Assembly: GCA_024220525.1 (NCBI GenBank)
Contig: JAMYWO010000180.1
Span: forward strand, 5,234 to 57,841
Source: Cochliopodium minus
Taxonomy: Eukaryota; Discosea; Himatismenida; Cochliopodiidae
Length of the DNA stretch: 52,608 nt
Direction of reading: 5' to 3'
Under the pieces are notes generated by a model, which did not search any database, was not told the origin of the DNA, and saw only the letters and a list, made by a program, of their open reading frames with translations. Of this stretch, positions 41,915 to 52,608 are shown one piece after another. Numbering within the stretch: the first letter of the stretch is position 1; the number at the start of each line of letters is the position of its first letter. The position numbers were made by a program, and so were the translations under genes.

Positions 41915-44900
41915 TTATTTACTAAAATCATCAAAAGAAAAGGACTCTTTTTGCTTTTGTAATTTTTCACTGCACAACATTTCTTTGATTGAACTAAAAC
42001 CAACGAATTCTTCAAAAAGTCCTATTTCTTTCAAGAAGACCAAGCAAGAATCAAAATCAAGGGAATGATCCACATTATCAATTCCTCCAACTTTTAAAAA
42101 AAAAAGTAAAAATTAAAATAAAAATTAAAATAAAAAATAAAAAAATAAAAAATAAAAAATAAAAAATAAAAAAAATAAAAAATAATAAAAATATAAAATT
42201 AAAAAATTAAAAAATAATAAAAATATAAAATTAAAAAATTAAAAAATAAAAATAAAAATGAAATATTTTACCGAGTTTATTGTTACGTGAGAGAGTATCA
42301 ATCTCCAAAATAGAATCATTGGAAAATATTATTTTGTGAATCTTTTCATCTTTCACAAGAAAAGAGTTTTCAACGCCAAAATTGCATAAGTAAATACCAT
42401 TTTCGTTGATGTGATGCAAAGTTTCGAGTAAATGGTAAAGAACAAAAAATTTCTTTGGTAGGGTGTCCAATTTCGGTAAAATAGATTTAATGGGAACCGG
42501 GTCACTTAAGTTTCTAAAAATAATTTTTTTTTATTTTTTTTTATTTTTTTTTTTATTTTTTGATTTTATTTTTTATTTAATTTTCTTGTTATTTTTGTTT
42601 TTACTCATATAAAAGTGCACACGAATTTTTTTGGTGGAAAATGTCTATTTCAAAGTGAACAAGAGGTACAATATTTCGGAATTTAACTGAGTATTCATGC
42701 CTTTTCTTTTTATTCAAAAATTAAATTAAAAATTAAAAAAAAAAAAAAAATTAAAATAAATAAAAAATAAAATAAAAATTAATTAATATTAAAAATTAAA
42801 ATTGAGAATTAAAACATAATTAAAATTTACTTGTAAAACATTTTTAAAATTGGAAATATGTCTATTAGATTTTTCAATGTTCAAAGTGTATTTCTTCCCA
42901 TTTGAACAGACCACCCAAGATGAAGTGTATTGGTTATCACCAAGATGAGAAGAGACTTGCATTTGTTGGAAATTGTGATGGAGATCAAAGAGAAAAGGAG
43001 AGAAATTGAATTGTAAATTTGAAATTTCCCCAAAAATTGTTTTCTTAGTAACCAATTTATCATAAAAATCTACTAACTCTTTGTCGTTTCTCCTTTAAAA
43101 ATAAATTTTAATAAAATAAATTTTAATAAAATAAATTTTAATCAAATAAAATTTAATCAAATAAAATAAAATTTAATCAAATAAAATAAAATTTATTCAA
43201 ATAAAATAAAATTTATTCAAATAAAATAAATTTTAATAAAATAAAATAAATTTTAATAAAATAAAATAAAATTTAATAAATAAATTTTAATCAAATAAGT
43301 AAATAAAACAAAATTAAATAAAAATTAAAGTAAATAAAATTAAAAAAAAATGTTATAGATAAACCTTTTTTCTAAAAGAGATTTGATCCTTACTATCCAA
43401 TAATTGATTTTCAAAGACAACAACTTGGGATGCAAAAAGAAGAATCTTGTTTTGATCTTGTTGTTGTACTTCTCAACCAAAAACATTGTTTCCTTCTCGC
43501 ACTCCAACTTGCCGAAAAAAGTGGAAGCGAAACGCAAAGAATCCTCAAAGCTCTGGGAATTGAAATAAATGGATTTTAAGAGCTCGAATTTGGCCAAAAG
43601 ACGCAACAACTTTGAATGATAATCATTGTTTGAATTAAAATTAAAAACAAAATTAAATTTGAGATTTTCATTGTTTTTTGAAATGTAATGGTTGAATTTC
43701 TCTGAAAGGAGACTCGCTTTTAGGTATAGTGTCTCGTTGTCCTTTTCCCTCTCGTGCTGCTTGTGCTGCTGTTGACTTTCTGTTTTGTGCTGCTGATTAT
43801 TTTGGTTGTCGAAGAAGTGGTACGTGTTTGATTCAATCAACAGAACAATACTTTTGAAAAGTTTGAAATGGAAGAAATAATTTGTTGTGGATTTCACAGT
43901 GGCACTTTCAAACAAATTAACCTGTCATATTTTTGATTTAATTTATTTTTTTTTATTTTTTTATTTTTTTTTTAAAATTTATTTATTTTTTTATTCATTT
44001 TTTTATTTTTTTATTTAAAATTTTTTTTATTTTATTTTTTTAATTTTTTATTTTTTAAAATTTATTTATTTTTATTTTATTTTTTTTTCGAAATTTTTTT
44101 ATTTTTTTCATTTTTTATTTTTTAAATCAGTTTTTTTTTACAGCGTTGATGAGTTGTCTTCTCATGTTCATGTAAGACCCGATTACAGAGGACTTTTTGA
44201 AAATTTTCTTGGAATTTTCAAGAGCAAGCTGCCCTTCTATCATTTCCACTATATGAAGTGATTTCAATCGGGGAGAAAAGTCGACAAAATCATTATGGCT
44301 GAAGATGAAAAGAGAAGGATTGCACAAATACTCATTCAATGCGGAATTATTCATTTGTATACCTGTCATCTCAAAGATTCTTTAATGGAAAAAATTTATA
44401 ATTTATTTTATTTTGTTTCTTATGTTTTTTAATTTGTTAATTTTTTATTTTTATTTTTTATCTTTAATTTATTTTATTTTGTTTTTATAATTTACATTTT
44501 ATTTTATTTTTATCATTTACATTTTATTTTATTATTTACATTTTATTTTATTTATTTATTTTATTTTATTTTTTTTTATTTTGTTATTTTTTTTATTTCA
44601 TTTTTATTATGTTTTTTTTATTTTGTTTTTATTTTATTCTTTATAAGTTTTATTTTTTTTTTTTTTTTATTTCATTTTTTGTTATTTTATTTTTTGTTAT
44701 GTTATTTTATATGTTAATATTATTATTTTGTTTTTTTTATTTTTATTTTTTTATTATTACCTTAACATTACAACCCTCCTTATTACGATATCTCTTAAAT
44801 CAAAATGGTCTTTACATTCATCCTCAGCCAAACAAATCCTTCCAAACTTGGAAAAAAGAGATTTCTTGTAAAACTTTCTTTTAAAAAGAAATTTATCGTC

Positions 44901-47460
44901 TTGACTTCTGCAGTTAAACTTGTTGCTCCATTTCACAATGAAGCTTTTGAGGACAGATTGGTTGTTGTTTTGTAGAATCAGCTTTCGAAACTTTGATCGT
45001 ATTTTCCATTTAGAAACTCTGGAAACCATTTCACTCAATAACAAACCCTGTCAAAAAAAAAAGAAAATAAATAAAAATTAAATTAAAAAAATTTAAAAAA
45101 ATTAAAATAGTTGAAAGTTGAAAAATTATAAAAAATTTAAGTAAAAAAAATTAAATAAATTTTAAATTAAAATTTAAATTAAAAATTTACTAATAAAACT
45201 TTGTATTTTTGTTTGTTTTCTTCATTTTGAGCCAAAATATAATTCCTTATCAAACCCAAATGTCTCATATTCAATCCTTTAAAATAATTCATTTTTTATT
45301 TTATTTATATTTATAAAAAATATATTTTTATTTATTTTATAATTTTATTTTTTTGAATATTTTTTTGAATATTTTTTTTCACCTTCTCTGTGGATAATTG
45401 TTAAACAATTTTTCCATTCATCCAACAAATGTTTACAATCTTTTTCTTTTGGAGATTTGTTGAGTTTTCTGTGGGAGTAGATCTTTTGGAGAATTTCGCA
45501 GACTTTGTGCAAGATGCTTATGTTTTCTCCTTCACTCACAAACATCATTTTGTAAACTTCTTTTCTGATTATTTCTTGCTGTTTGGCTATTGAAACAGGC
45601 AAAAATCCTTTTTAAAAAATTAAAATTAAAATTAGAAATAAAATAAGAATAAACAAAAAAATAAAAATAAAATGAATAAAAAATAAAAATAAAAATAAAA
45701 ATAAAATATTAGAAAATAAAAACCTTGTAAAAATAAAACTTTAAAGGTAAAACATTAAAGATAAAATAAAAATAATGAAAAATAAAAGATCAAATTTAAA
45801 AAATATAAATATTTTTTTTTTATTTTACCAGTTCCACTATCGCTTAATAATTCTTCAAAAAATATTTTTTTTAAAATTTTTCTTTTATTTAATATTTTTT
45901 TTTTTACTTTTATTTGAGTTGAGATAAAACAAATGAACAAGTTCTGCTCTAAGAAAAGAAAAGAAGCATTGTCTTTTATTTACAAAAATGGAATTTTTTG
46001 ACTTTATATACTCTGGAGGAAAAGTTCTTGCAGTATCAAGCAAATCTAAATTAAAAATATTTAAAAATCTATTAATTTAATTTTTTTCTATTTTTTTTTA
46101 TTTTTTATTTTTCAATATTTAACTTTGTTAGCGGAAATAATATTTTTACTAACAAAATTTAAAGTGTTGTAATATTTTTAGACATCCTTAATTTTTAATA
46201 ATTTTTTATTTTCTTTTTTTTTTCTTCATTTTTTTTAATAATTTTTTAAATATTTTTTACAATATTTTTGTCCAATCTTGTGAATCTCTAAATCAATTGG
46301 ACCACTGATTTTAATATCATTTTTTCTGAAAGATCCTAACCCCAATCTCCTTGCAAATTTGTATCTTTTTTTTAAAGTTTTATAATTTGTTTTATTCAAG
46401 ATTTATTTTTTAAATTATAATTTTTTATTAATAAAAAAATTTATTTACAACAAAATTTCGATGTCGGGATCCTTATGTGCAATATTTTTTCCGCCATCTC
46501 TAGAACCATAAACCAAAGTTTTGTCAGTGTCGATACCCTAACATTTTTTTTTTTTTTTTAATCAGGACTTTATTAAATTAAATTTGAAATTTTTTTTTTT
46601 ACTTTTATAAAAGACATAGCAGTAAATCTGAATCCTATTTTTAGAAAAATTTTATTTTTTAGTTTTTTTTGTGAGAATTGAAAACATTGAAAGTTTTTTT
46701 AAATTTTTTTTTACCACAAATGTCTATCAGAGCTATCAAAGGTAAAAACAATCTTTTTCCATTGTGTTCAATTTCGTTGGAAATGCTGCTCCAGGCAATA
46801 TTCCCTTTCAACTCTGCCCCTGCTCCCTTGAATGCAAGATCATCATTCTTTTGTTCATCTCCATACATCCACACATCTTTGACGGCGATGAGATCTTGGG
46901 CCAATTTGAAAATGATTCCTCCATAAATATATTTTACTCCACCATGCTTTCCTGATGATTGAGAAATATGAATCAAATTTACAATAATACAGTATAAAAT
47001 TAAAAGATTGAATTAATTAATCTCCTCTTTCAAGTATTACAAGATTTAAAAAGTGAATGGAAGGTGGTATATTTATTTATTGAAATCAGAAATCCATTTT
47101 ATGAATATATATTTTATAGATACCTCCTATATTTACACTGTTGATTAGATTTTTGGTATTGATAATCAGATTGGCATATAAACAAGATTTATTCTCAAAA
47201 TCTCTCGCTACATTTCTGAGTGATTCGAGTCTTTCTTCTTTATTCTCAATCAATAGGGCATTTTCGTATAATTGCTGCCAATCAACATTAAATTCATGAT
47301 CTTTATTATCATTATCTCCGAGGGATGGAGGGCTATTTTTATCAGGGATGGAATCTGTGATATAAGTGCATCCATCACTTTCATCATTGGGTTCAATATC
47401 ATTAGAGAAATCGTTTTCAATATAGGTGCTGCTATCATTGAAGACATGTCTTTCACTCAT
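41915..47460 (-). CDS. Clu-family-like protein with C-terminal pseudokinase-like domain
   Basis: Sixteen exons: 47124-47460, 46715-46951, 46603-46634, 46449-46537, 46261-46364, 45908-46045, 45829-45852, 45383-45607, 45191-45276, 44761-45047, 44142-44379, 43365-43921, 42831-43092, 42605-42705, 42272-42513, 41915-42090; 1044 aa, every phase agrees. The N-terminal half shows Clu-type motifs in order: GGIIFKLAQD, GAGAELKGN, LPLIALIDICGFRFTAMSFI, KTLVYGSRDGG, YYLLDTARTFPPE, LRAELV, REGLNMRHLGLIRNY, LLSEMVSRVSKWK. Clu proteins organise mitochondria and bind nuclear-encoded mitochondrial mRNA. The last 300 residues have kinase-lobe layout (SSWVVCSNGKKYTLNIEKS; LLETLHHINENGIYLCNFGVENSFL; IIFSNDSILEID) but the catalytic Asp of HRD is absent (LCNFGVEN) and there is no DFG. 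One exon is 24 nt, another 32 nt. The pseudokinase call is inference. Confidence 0.7.
43095..43310. repeat. Degenerate A/T tandem repeat in intron
   Basis: About 215 bp of repeated phrases ATAAATTTTAATAAA and AATAAAATTTAATCAAATA in the intron between exons 43365 and 43092 of the Clu-like gene. Units vary in length (about 15-25 bp) and no two-part structure is seen. It looks like simple replication slippage. Confidence 0.6.
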
Positions 47461-47541
47461 TTTTTTATTTTTTTATTTTTTATTTTTATTTTTTTAATAT
47501 TGACAAATAAATAGAACATATTTTTAACATGTAGAAACAAG

Positions 47542-49530
47542 TCATTTCTTCTTGTAATTATCTATTTCTTCAACCAAATCATAGAACTGTTTTTTGTTGG
47601 CAATATCTCTAGGAGTGTTGTTGTGATGATCCAAAATATCCAAGTCAGCATCATACTCGAGAAGAACCTTGAGAAATTTTAAATTACCCAAATCACAAAC
47701 ATAATGAAGACAAGTCTTCTTATTCACATAGTTTTGAAGATTAGGATCAAAATTTTTATCAAGCAAAAAAGAAAAAATCTTCAGATTGTTTTCATTTGGA
47801 ATCAAACACAATAGAGATAAAGGAGTATTCCCAAACTTGTCTACACAATAATTGACATCAGATCCATTCTCTATGAATAACTGGATTATTTTAGGAGTTA
47901 TCTTGGGATTGAGAATGGCTGAGTAGAATGGAGTTTGTTTGTTTTCTCCTTTCTAGTAATTTAAAAACAAAAAAGTTAAATTAAAAATATAACAAATTTA
48001 AAATTACAATGTTTGCATCCGCTTTTTTCATGAAAAAATATTCAATCAAGTTATCACTCAATAAATTAGATTCACAAATTATTTTGAAAGGTGTATTTCC
48101 TTCGAAATCTAAAGAATTAGGATCTGCTTTGTTTTCCAAAAATTTTATAAGTACGTCTTCATCTATATTTTCATTCAAACAAGCATAATGGAAAATAGAT
48201 TTGAAAGAGTTAAATCGAAGGTTAGGATTAGCACCATGTTCTAATAGAAGGGACAAGTTTATTTTTGAAATGTTTTTTTTCCTGCATAACAAATATAGTG
48301 GATTGGAAGAGTCATTGGGAACGTTTGGATCAACATTTAACTCTAAAAGAAACTTTGTTATTTCGGAATCAACTTTCTTTGATTTGAAATGATAATAAAG
48401 CGAAGATTTGTTGAGTTTGGTGATTAATAAAGGGTTAGCACCGTGTTCTATCATCATTGTTATAACACTCATTCCTTTTAAAAAAAAAAAAATTAAAAAT
48501 TTTTTAAATTGTTTTTATTTACAAAAAGGGATGTACCTTTGCTTGTTTTAAGAGCTAAATGAAGAGGAGATTCAAGTAAACATGTATCCAACATATTAAC
48601 ATTTGCTTTTGAATTTAAAAACAATTCTATAAAATTTTTGCAATCACTTTCTTTTTTGGAAATTAAATGCAAGGGAGAGTAAAATGTAGATTCATCTATC
48701 AAATTTAAATCCGCTTTGTTTTCTATCAAAATTTGCAATATATCGTAATTTGTATTTTCTTTCAAAGATTCTATCACCAAACAAGTACTCCCTTTATGAT
48801 TTTTCAAATTAGGATCACATTTAAGATGAAGAAGAGTTTTTATCATGTCGATGTTTGATGTTTTCTTTTCTACTTCAATGTGTAGGCAAGTTTTGTTTTT
48901 GTTGTTTTGGATATTCACATTGATATTGTTTTTTATTAGGAGATCAAACACTTCTCGATCGATCTTTTCCAATTTTAAAATTACATTCAGTGGAGAATCT
49001 CCATTTTTATCTTGTTGATTCAAATCACATTTGTTGTCAAGCACTATTTTCAATATCTCTTTATCTATCACTTCATGGGTGAAGATATTCAATAGATATG
49101 TTTCATCATTTCCAATCACCTCATTAATATTCGCTTTGGATTTCAATAATCTATCAAATAGATCATAATCTTTGTTTATATAAGACATGTATAGTACTGA
49201 TCGTTCATTAATCTTTATATTTACTTCACATTTGAATTCAATAAGGAGATAGATCAATTCTTTATCGTTCTTTTCACATGCCATTTGAAATGGTGAAGGC
49301 AAATTATTATCTTTATCACAACTGAAATTTGGATTTGCTTTATTTTCCAACAGCAATTTAATGATCTCCTTATCTTTATTCGATTGAATGCAATGATATA
49401 AACATGATTCTTCATTAGGAAGCAATTTGTTTGGTTCTGCATTGTTGGAAAGAAGATCTTTCAATATATTTATATCACTTTCTTCCTTTTCAATTTCATT
49501 TAACAATTTCTGATTCAAATTGTTTCCCAT
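47542..49530 (-). CDS. Large ankyrin-repeat protein
   Basis: Three exons 48537-49530, 48008-48474 and 47542-47952; 623 aa. Almost the whole protein is ankyrin repeats, at least 15 units, many with the ANPN/ADPN end (EIIKLLLENKANPNFS, ELIYLLIEFKCEVNI, IVLDNKCDLNQQDKNGDSPLNV, TLLHLKCDPNLKNHKGSTCL, ITMMIEHGANPLL, LLLEHGANPNLRFN, NTPLSLLCLIPNEN, TCLHYVCDLGNLKFLKVLLEYDADLDILD). The short N-terminus (MGNNLNQKLLNEIEKEE) starts with a Gly2 that could be myristoylated. Unlike the ankyrin genes at 9.3, 38 and 39.4 kb it lacks the C-terminal W-H-P module and ends soon after the last repeat. It is separated by only 59 bp from the divergently transcribed aspartyl-tRNA synthetase. Confidence 0.85.
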
Positions 49531-49589
49531 GTGGATGGGATCTTCTTTTTTTTTATAATCTATTTCAGAATTTTTTTCAAATAAAAAAA
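49531..49589. promoter_or_regulatory. 59-bp divergent promoter region
   Basis: The start codons of the ankyrin gene (minus, 49530) and of the aspartyl-tRNA synthetase (plus, 49590) are only 59 bp apart. Both promoters and both 5' UTRs must lie in this stretch or overlap the neighbouring gene. The sequence is A/T-rich with A8 before the plus-strand ATG. Confidence 0.5.
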
Positions 49590-52475
49590 ATGAAGCTGAT
49601 TACAAAGTATAAAAACAAATTCCTCCCTTTCAAATCATTATCTAAATCTGCATTCAAGATTCCGTTTTATCATTCATTTGCTAAAGCATGCAATAAAAAT
49701 TTTATAACGAACATATCCAAAATAAGATCAAATTCGTTGTATAGAAGTAAAATAAGAAATATATCATTCACCAAAAAATAATCTAAATCTTCAATGAATT
49801 ATTCATAGGTTATTCAAATCAAATGGAAAGGATAAGATGCATAGATATAAATTGTGATTATGATGTGAACAAGGAAATGAAAATTAGTGGATGGATAGAG
49901 AATGTGAGGCAAATAAAAGAAAATTTTTTTCTCCGAAAATAAAATTCTAATAAAAAAAAAAAATTCAAAAAAAAATAGAGATTTTGGAGATTTGATATTC
50001 ATCAGAGTAAGAGATGGAGAAGACAACATTCAACTTGTAATAGAAAAAAACAATTTGAAAGAAGGATTGGAGAATCTCTCGAGTGAAACAGTCATCTCTG
50101 CGTCGGGCAAATTGAAAAAGAGACCCGAGAAAGAGGTTAACAAGCAAATGAGGACTGGTGAAGTTGAATTAGAAGTTAAGGAGATAAATATTTTGAATAA
50201 GGCTAACAATCTTCCTTTTCTCCTCCAAGGAGTTTTGGCAAGCAATATTTTCTTTCTAAAAATATTTTTAAATTTTTTAATTTTTTTTTTACATTATTAA
50301 ATAAATATTATTGTTACTTAAAATATTTAAATAAGGAAATATTTTAAAATTTTAAAAAACTTCAATTTTATTTAAAAAAAACTTATTATTAATATTAATA
50401 CTTTTTAAAAATTATAAAGCCATCTGAAGAAGTGAGGCTGAAATATAGATATCTTGATTTAAGGAGACAAACCCTCCAAAAAAATATCAGGCTGAGATCC
50501 AAGGTAGCTAACCTCATCAGACAAACCCTCATCAGCGAATCTTTCGTAGAGATAGAAACTCCTCTTCTGTTCAGACCTACTCCGGAAGGTGCCAGAGAGT
50601 TTTTGGTTCCAACACGCCAAAAAGGGAAATTCTATTCATTACCTCAATCTCCTCAACAATATAAACAAATGTTGATGATGTCAGGTAAAAAATTTATTGA
50701 TTTATTGTTTTTATTTTTTATTTATGTGTATGTTTTCATTTTTATTTTTTTTTTTTCTTTAGATTTTTATATTATTGTTTATTTTTATTTTTATTTTATT
50801 ATTTTTTTTTTCACAAAGGATTTGATAGATATTTCCAAATCGCGAGATGTTTTAGAGATGAAGGACAAAGAGCAGATCGCCAACCAGAGTTTACACAGGT
50901 TGACATAGAAATGGCATTCATCACCTCCCAAAACATCATGAATGTCATCGAAAAAATATGTATCTCTGTGTGGAAAGAAGCATTGAATGTTGATCTTCAA
51001 CTACCTTTCAAAAGAATGAATTTTCGAGACGTAATTTTTATTACATTAATCTTTTATTTTTAAAAATTGAATTTAATTTTTTAAAAATTGAATTTAATTT
51101 TTTTTAAAATTAAACAATAATTTAATCTTTGTTTTAAAATTGAAATATATTTATTAAATAATTTTTTTTTTATAAAATTTTTTTTTTTTCAAAAAACCAA
51201 CTTGTTTTAGGCAATGGAGAATTATGGAATAGATAAACCTGACACAAGATTTGATTTACACCTTGTAGATTTAAAGTAATAAGATTTTTTTTATTTTTGT
51301 TTATTTTTTATTTTTGTTCTTTTCCATTTTTATTTAAGATTATTTATTTTTTATTTTTATTTTATTTTATTTTATTTTTATATTTAACATTATATTATAT
51401 TTTATTTTTTATTTTTTATTTTTTATTTTATTTTAAATATTAAAGTGATGTCTTCCAAAACACAAACAATTTTTTGGGAGAAGTCGTTGCAAAAAAGGGA
51501 GCAATCAAAGCAATTAACTTCAAACAACTTGGAGTCCTTTCAAAGAAAGAAATGGAGCATATGATCACCGTTGCAAATGCAAAAATTAATGATTGTGTTT
51601 CAATAAAAATAACAAATGGAGAAATAGTTTCTTCAATAAACAAATTATTAAGGTTAAATAATTTATTTTTATTTTATTTATTTATTAATTTTTTTTATTT
51701 TTTTTATTTTTTATTTTCTTATTTTTTTTTTTTCTTTAGTAAGGAACAATGTGAAAGTATCAAAAAAAGAATGAACGCGGAAGAAGGAGATCTCATTTTG
51801 ATTGTTAAAAACGAGAGAAGAGACGTCGCAAACTTACAAGCCGGGAGATTGAGGATAGAAGGTGCAAACATTATGAAATCAAGAGGATTACTAACGATAG
51901 ATCCAAAAAGGTGGAATATTTCTTTTGAATATTTTTTTATGAATATTTTTAAATCATTTTTTATTTTATTTTTATAACTTTTTTGAATTTTAATTTTTTT
52001 TTAAACTTTTTTTTAAATTGATTATTTTAATTCAGATTAATTATTTTTTATTTTTTAAATTTTTTTTTAATTTTAATATATTTTTTTTCATTATTTTTTT
52101 TTAATAAATTTAATTTATCAATTTTTATATTTGTTTATATTTTATTATTTTTCATATATTTTATTATAATTTTTTTTTAATCATTATGAATATTTCTTTT
52201 TAATTTTTTAATTTTTTTTTATATAATAGATTCGATTTTTGGTGGATCACTGATTTCCCTCTATTCACTATTGAAGAAGATAACTCATCCATCATTAAAA
52301 CAACCCATCATCCTTTCACAGCTCCAGTTCCAGAACACGAAAATCTCCTCATGACCACTACTGACCCATCTGAAGTCGCCAACAATGTTTCTGGGCAACA
52401 TTATGACATTGTGGTGAATGGAGTTGAATTAGGAGGTGGAAGCGTTCGTATTCACAATTTAGAAATGCAAAAAAG
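49590..52475 (+). CDS. Mitochondrial-type aspartyl-tRNA synthetase, exons 1-9 of 10
   Basis: Exons 49590-49746, 49809-49908, 49979-50231, 50420-50684, 50819-51030, 51211-51275, 51446-51652, 51740-51910, 52230-52475, then the displaced exon 20424-20682; total 644 aa, all phases agree. Residues 1 to about 55 ([16 protein letters not shown]...) are basic, Ser/Asn-rich and without acidic residues, a mitochondrial presequence. Next come the OB-fold anticodon domain ([25 protein letters not shown]), class II motif 1 ([16 protein letters not shown]...EIETPLLF), motif 2 ([32 protein letters not shown]), a bacterial GAD insert, and [11 protein letters not shown]...[18 protein letters not shown]. Motif 3 is in exon 10. 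It charges tRNA-Asp in mitochondria. The bacterial GAD domain separates it from the cytosolic enzyme. Intron 2 (49909-49978) has a GC donor. The last intron runs into the window end as T-rich repeat. Confidence 0.93.
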
Positions 52476-52608
52476 GTTCATATCTTTTTTTATTTATTTT
52501 ATTTTCTAATTTCTTATTTCTTGTTTCTTTTTTTTATTTTTTTATTTTTTTATTTTTTATTTTTTTATTTTTTTATTTTTTATTTTTTTATTTTTTTATT
52601 TTTTATTT
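52476..52608 (+). repeat. Start of T-rich last intron of the synthetase, cut by window end
   Basis: It begins at the GTTCAT donor after exon 9 and turns into (T6-8 A)n at about 52525. The phrase ATTTCTTGTTTC followed by T8 A T7 A T7 A T6 is shared with the intron piece at 20216, upstream of exon 10. Low complexity here explains why assembly stopped. Confidence 0.7.

Noticed and set aside
43095-43310. Repeated A/T units considered as a CRISPR-like or centromeric array
   Set aside because: No constant repeat with unique spacers; irregular units inside an intron of a eukaryotic gene.
46120-46190. Possible extra exon of the Clu-like gene
   Set aside because: The exons at 46261 and 46045 join directly in phase 1 to give the conserved KYYLLDTARTFPPE, so no extra exon is needed.

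Overview
The window is nuclear DNA of a very AT-rich unicellular eukaryote. The evidence is spliceosomal GT-AG introns (mostly about 50-250 bp, some longer) in nearly every gene, standard stop codons (TAA mostly, TGA also), a nuclear tRNA-Lys(CTT), Golgi alpha-mannosidase II, two mitochondrial VDAC-like porins, a bacterial-type (mitochondrial) aspartyl-tRNA synthetase with a presequence, and many F-box and ankyrin-repeat genes. An amoeboid protist (amoebozoan or heterolobosean-like) is my guess; the sequence does not settle the lineage.

The window consists of four contig blocks: A (1-4756), one N at 4757, B (4758-19561), 583 N (19562-20144), C (20145-24216), one N at 24217, D (24218-52608). 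A has the 5' tip of one F-box gene, a complete F-box/SPRY-like gene and two tandem 7TM THH1/TOM1/TOM3-like genes. B has an ankyrin-phosphatase gene lacking its last exon, a small proline-rich gene, tRNA-Lys, two ankyrin genes, a TrpF-like isomerase, a divergent F-box gene and an array of three F-box/SPRY-like copies running into the gap. C has the last exon of the aspartyl-tRNA synthetase, a leucine-rich gene and the last exon of the phosphatase. D has a thioesterase lacking its 5' end, a nine-AT-hook protein, VDAC 1, mannosidase II, VDAC 2, an STE-type kinase with a FYVE-like finger, two ankyrin genes, an F-box gene, a 16-exon Clu-like gene ending in a kinase-like domain without catalytic residues, another ankyrin gene and nine of ten exons of the synthetase.

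The main result is that the blocks are probably in the wrong order. The synthetase runs D to C, the phosphatase runs B to C across a 77-bp exact duplication that touches both single-N joins, and the F-box array probably runs B to A. The likely chromosomal order is D-C-B-A, with each block keeping its orientation. Exon phases agree at both gene-based joins.

The genes are independent eukaryotic units, not an operon. Themes are ubiquitin-type adaptors (F-box plus SPRY-like, ankyrin), signalling (kinase, dual-specificity phosphatase, Clu-like/pseudokinase) and mitochondrial function (two porins, synthetase). All exon structures below were deduced by hand from splice sites and reading frame; no homology search was run.
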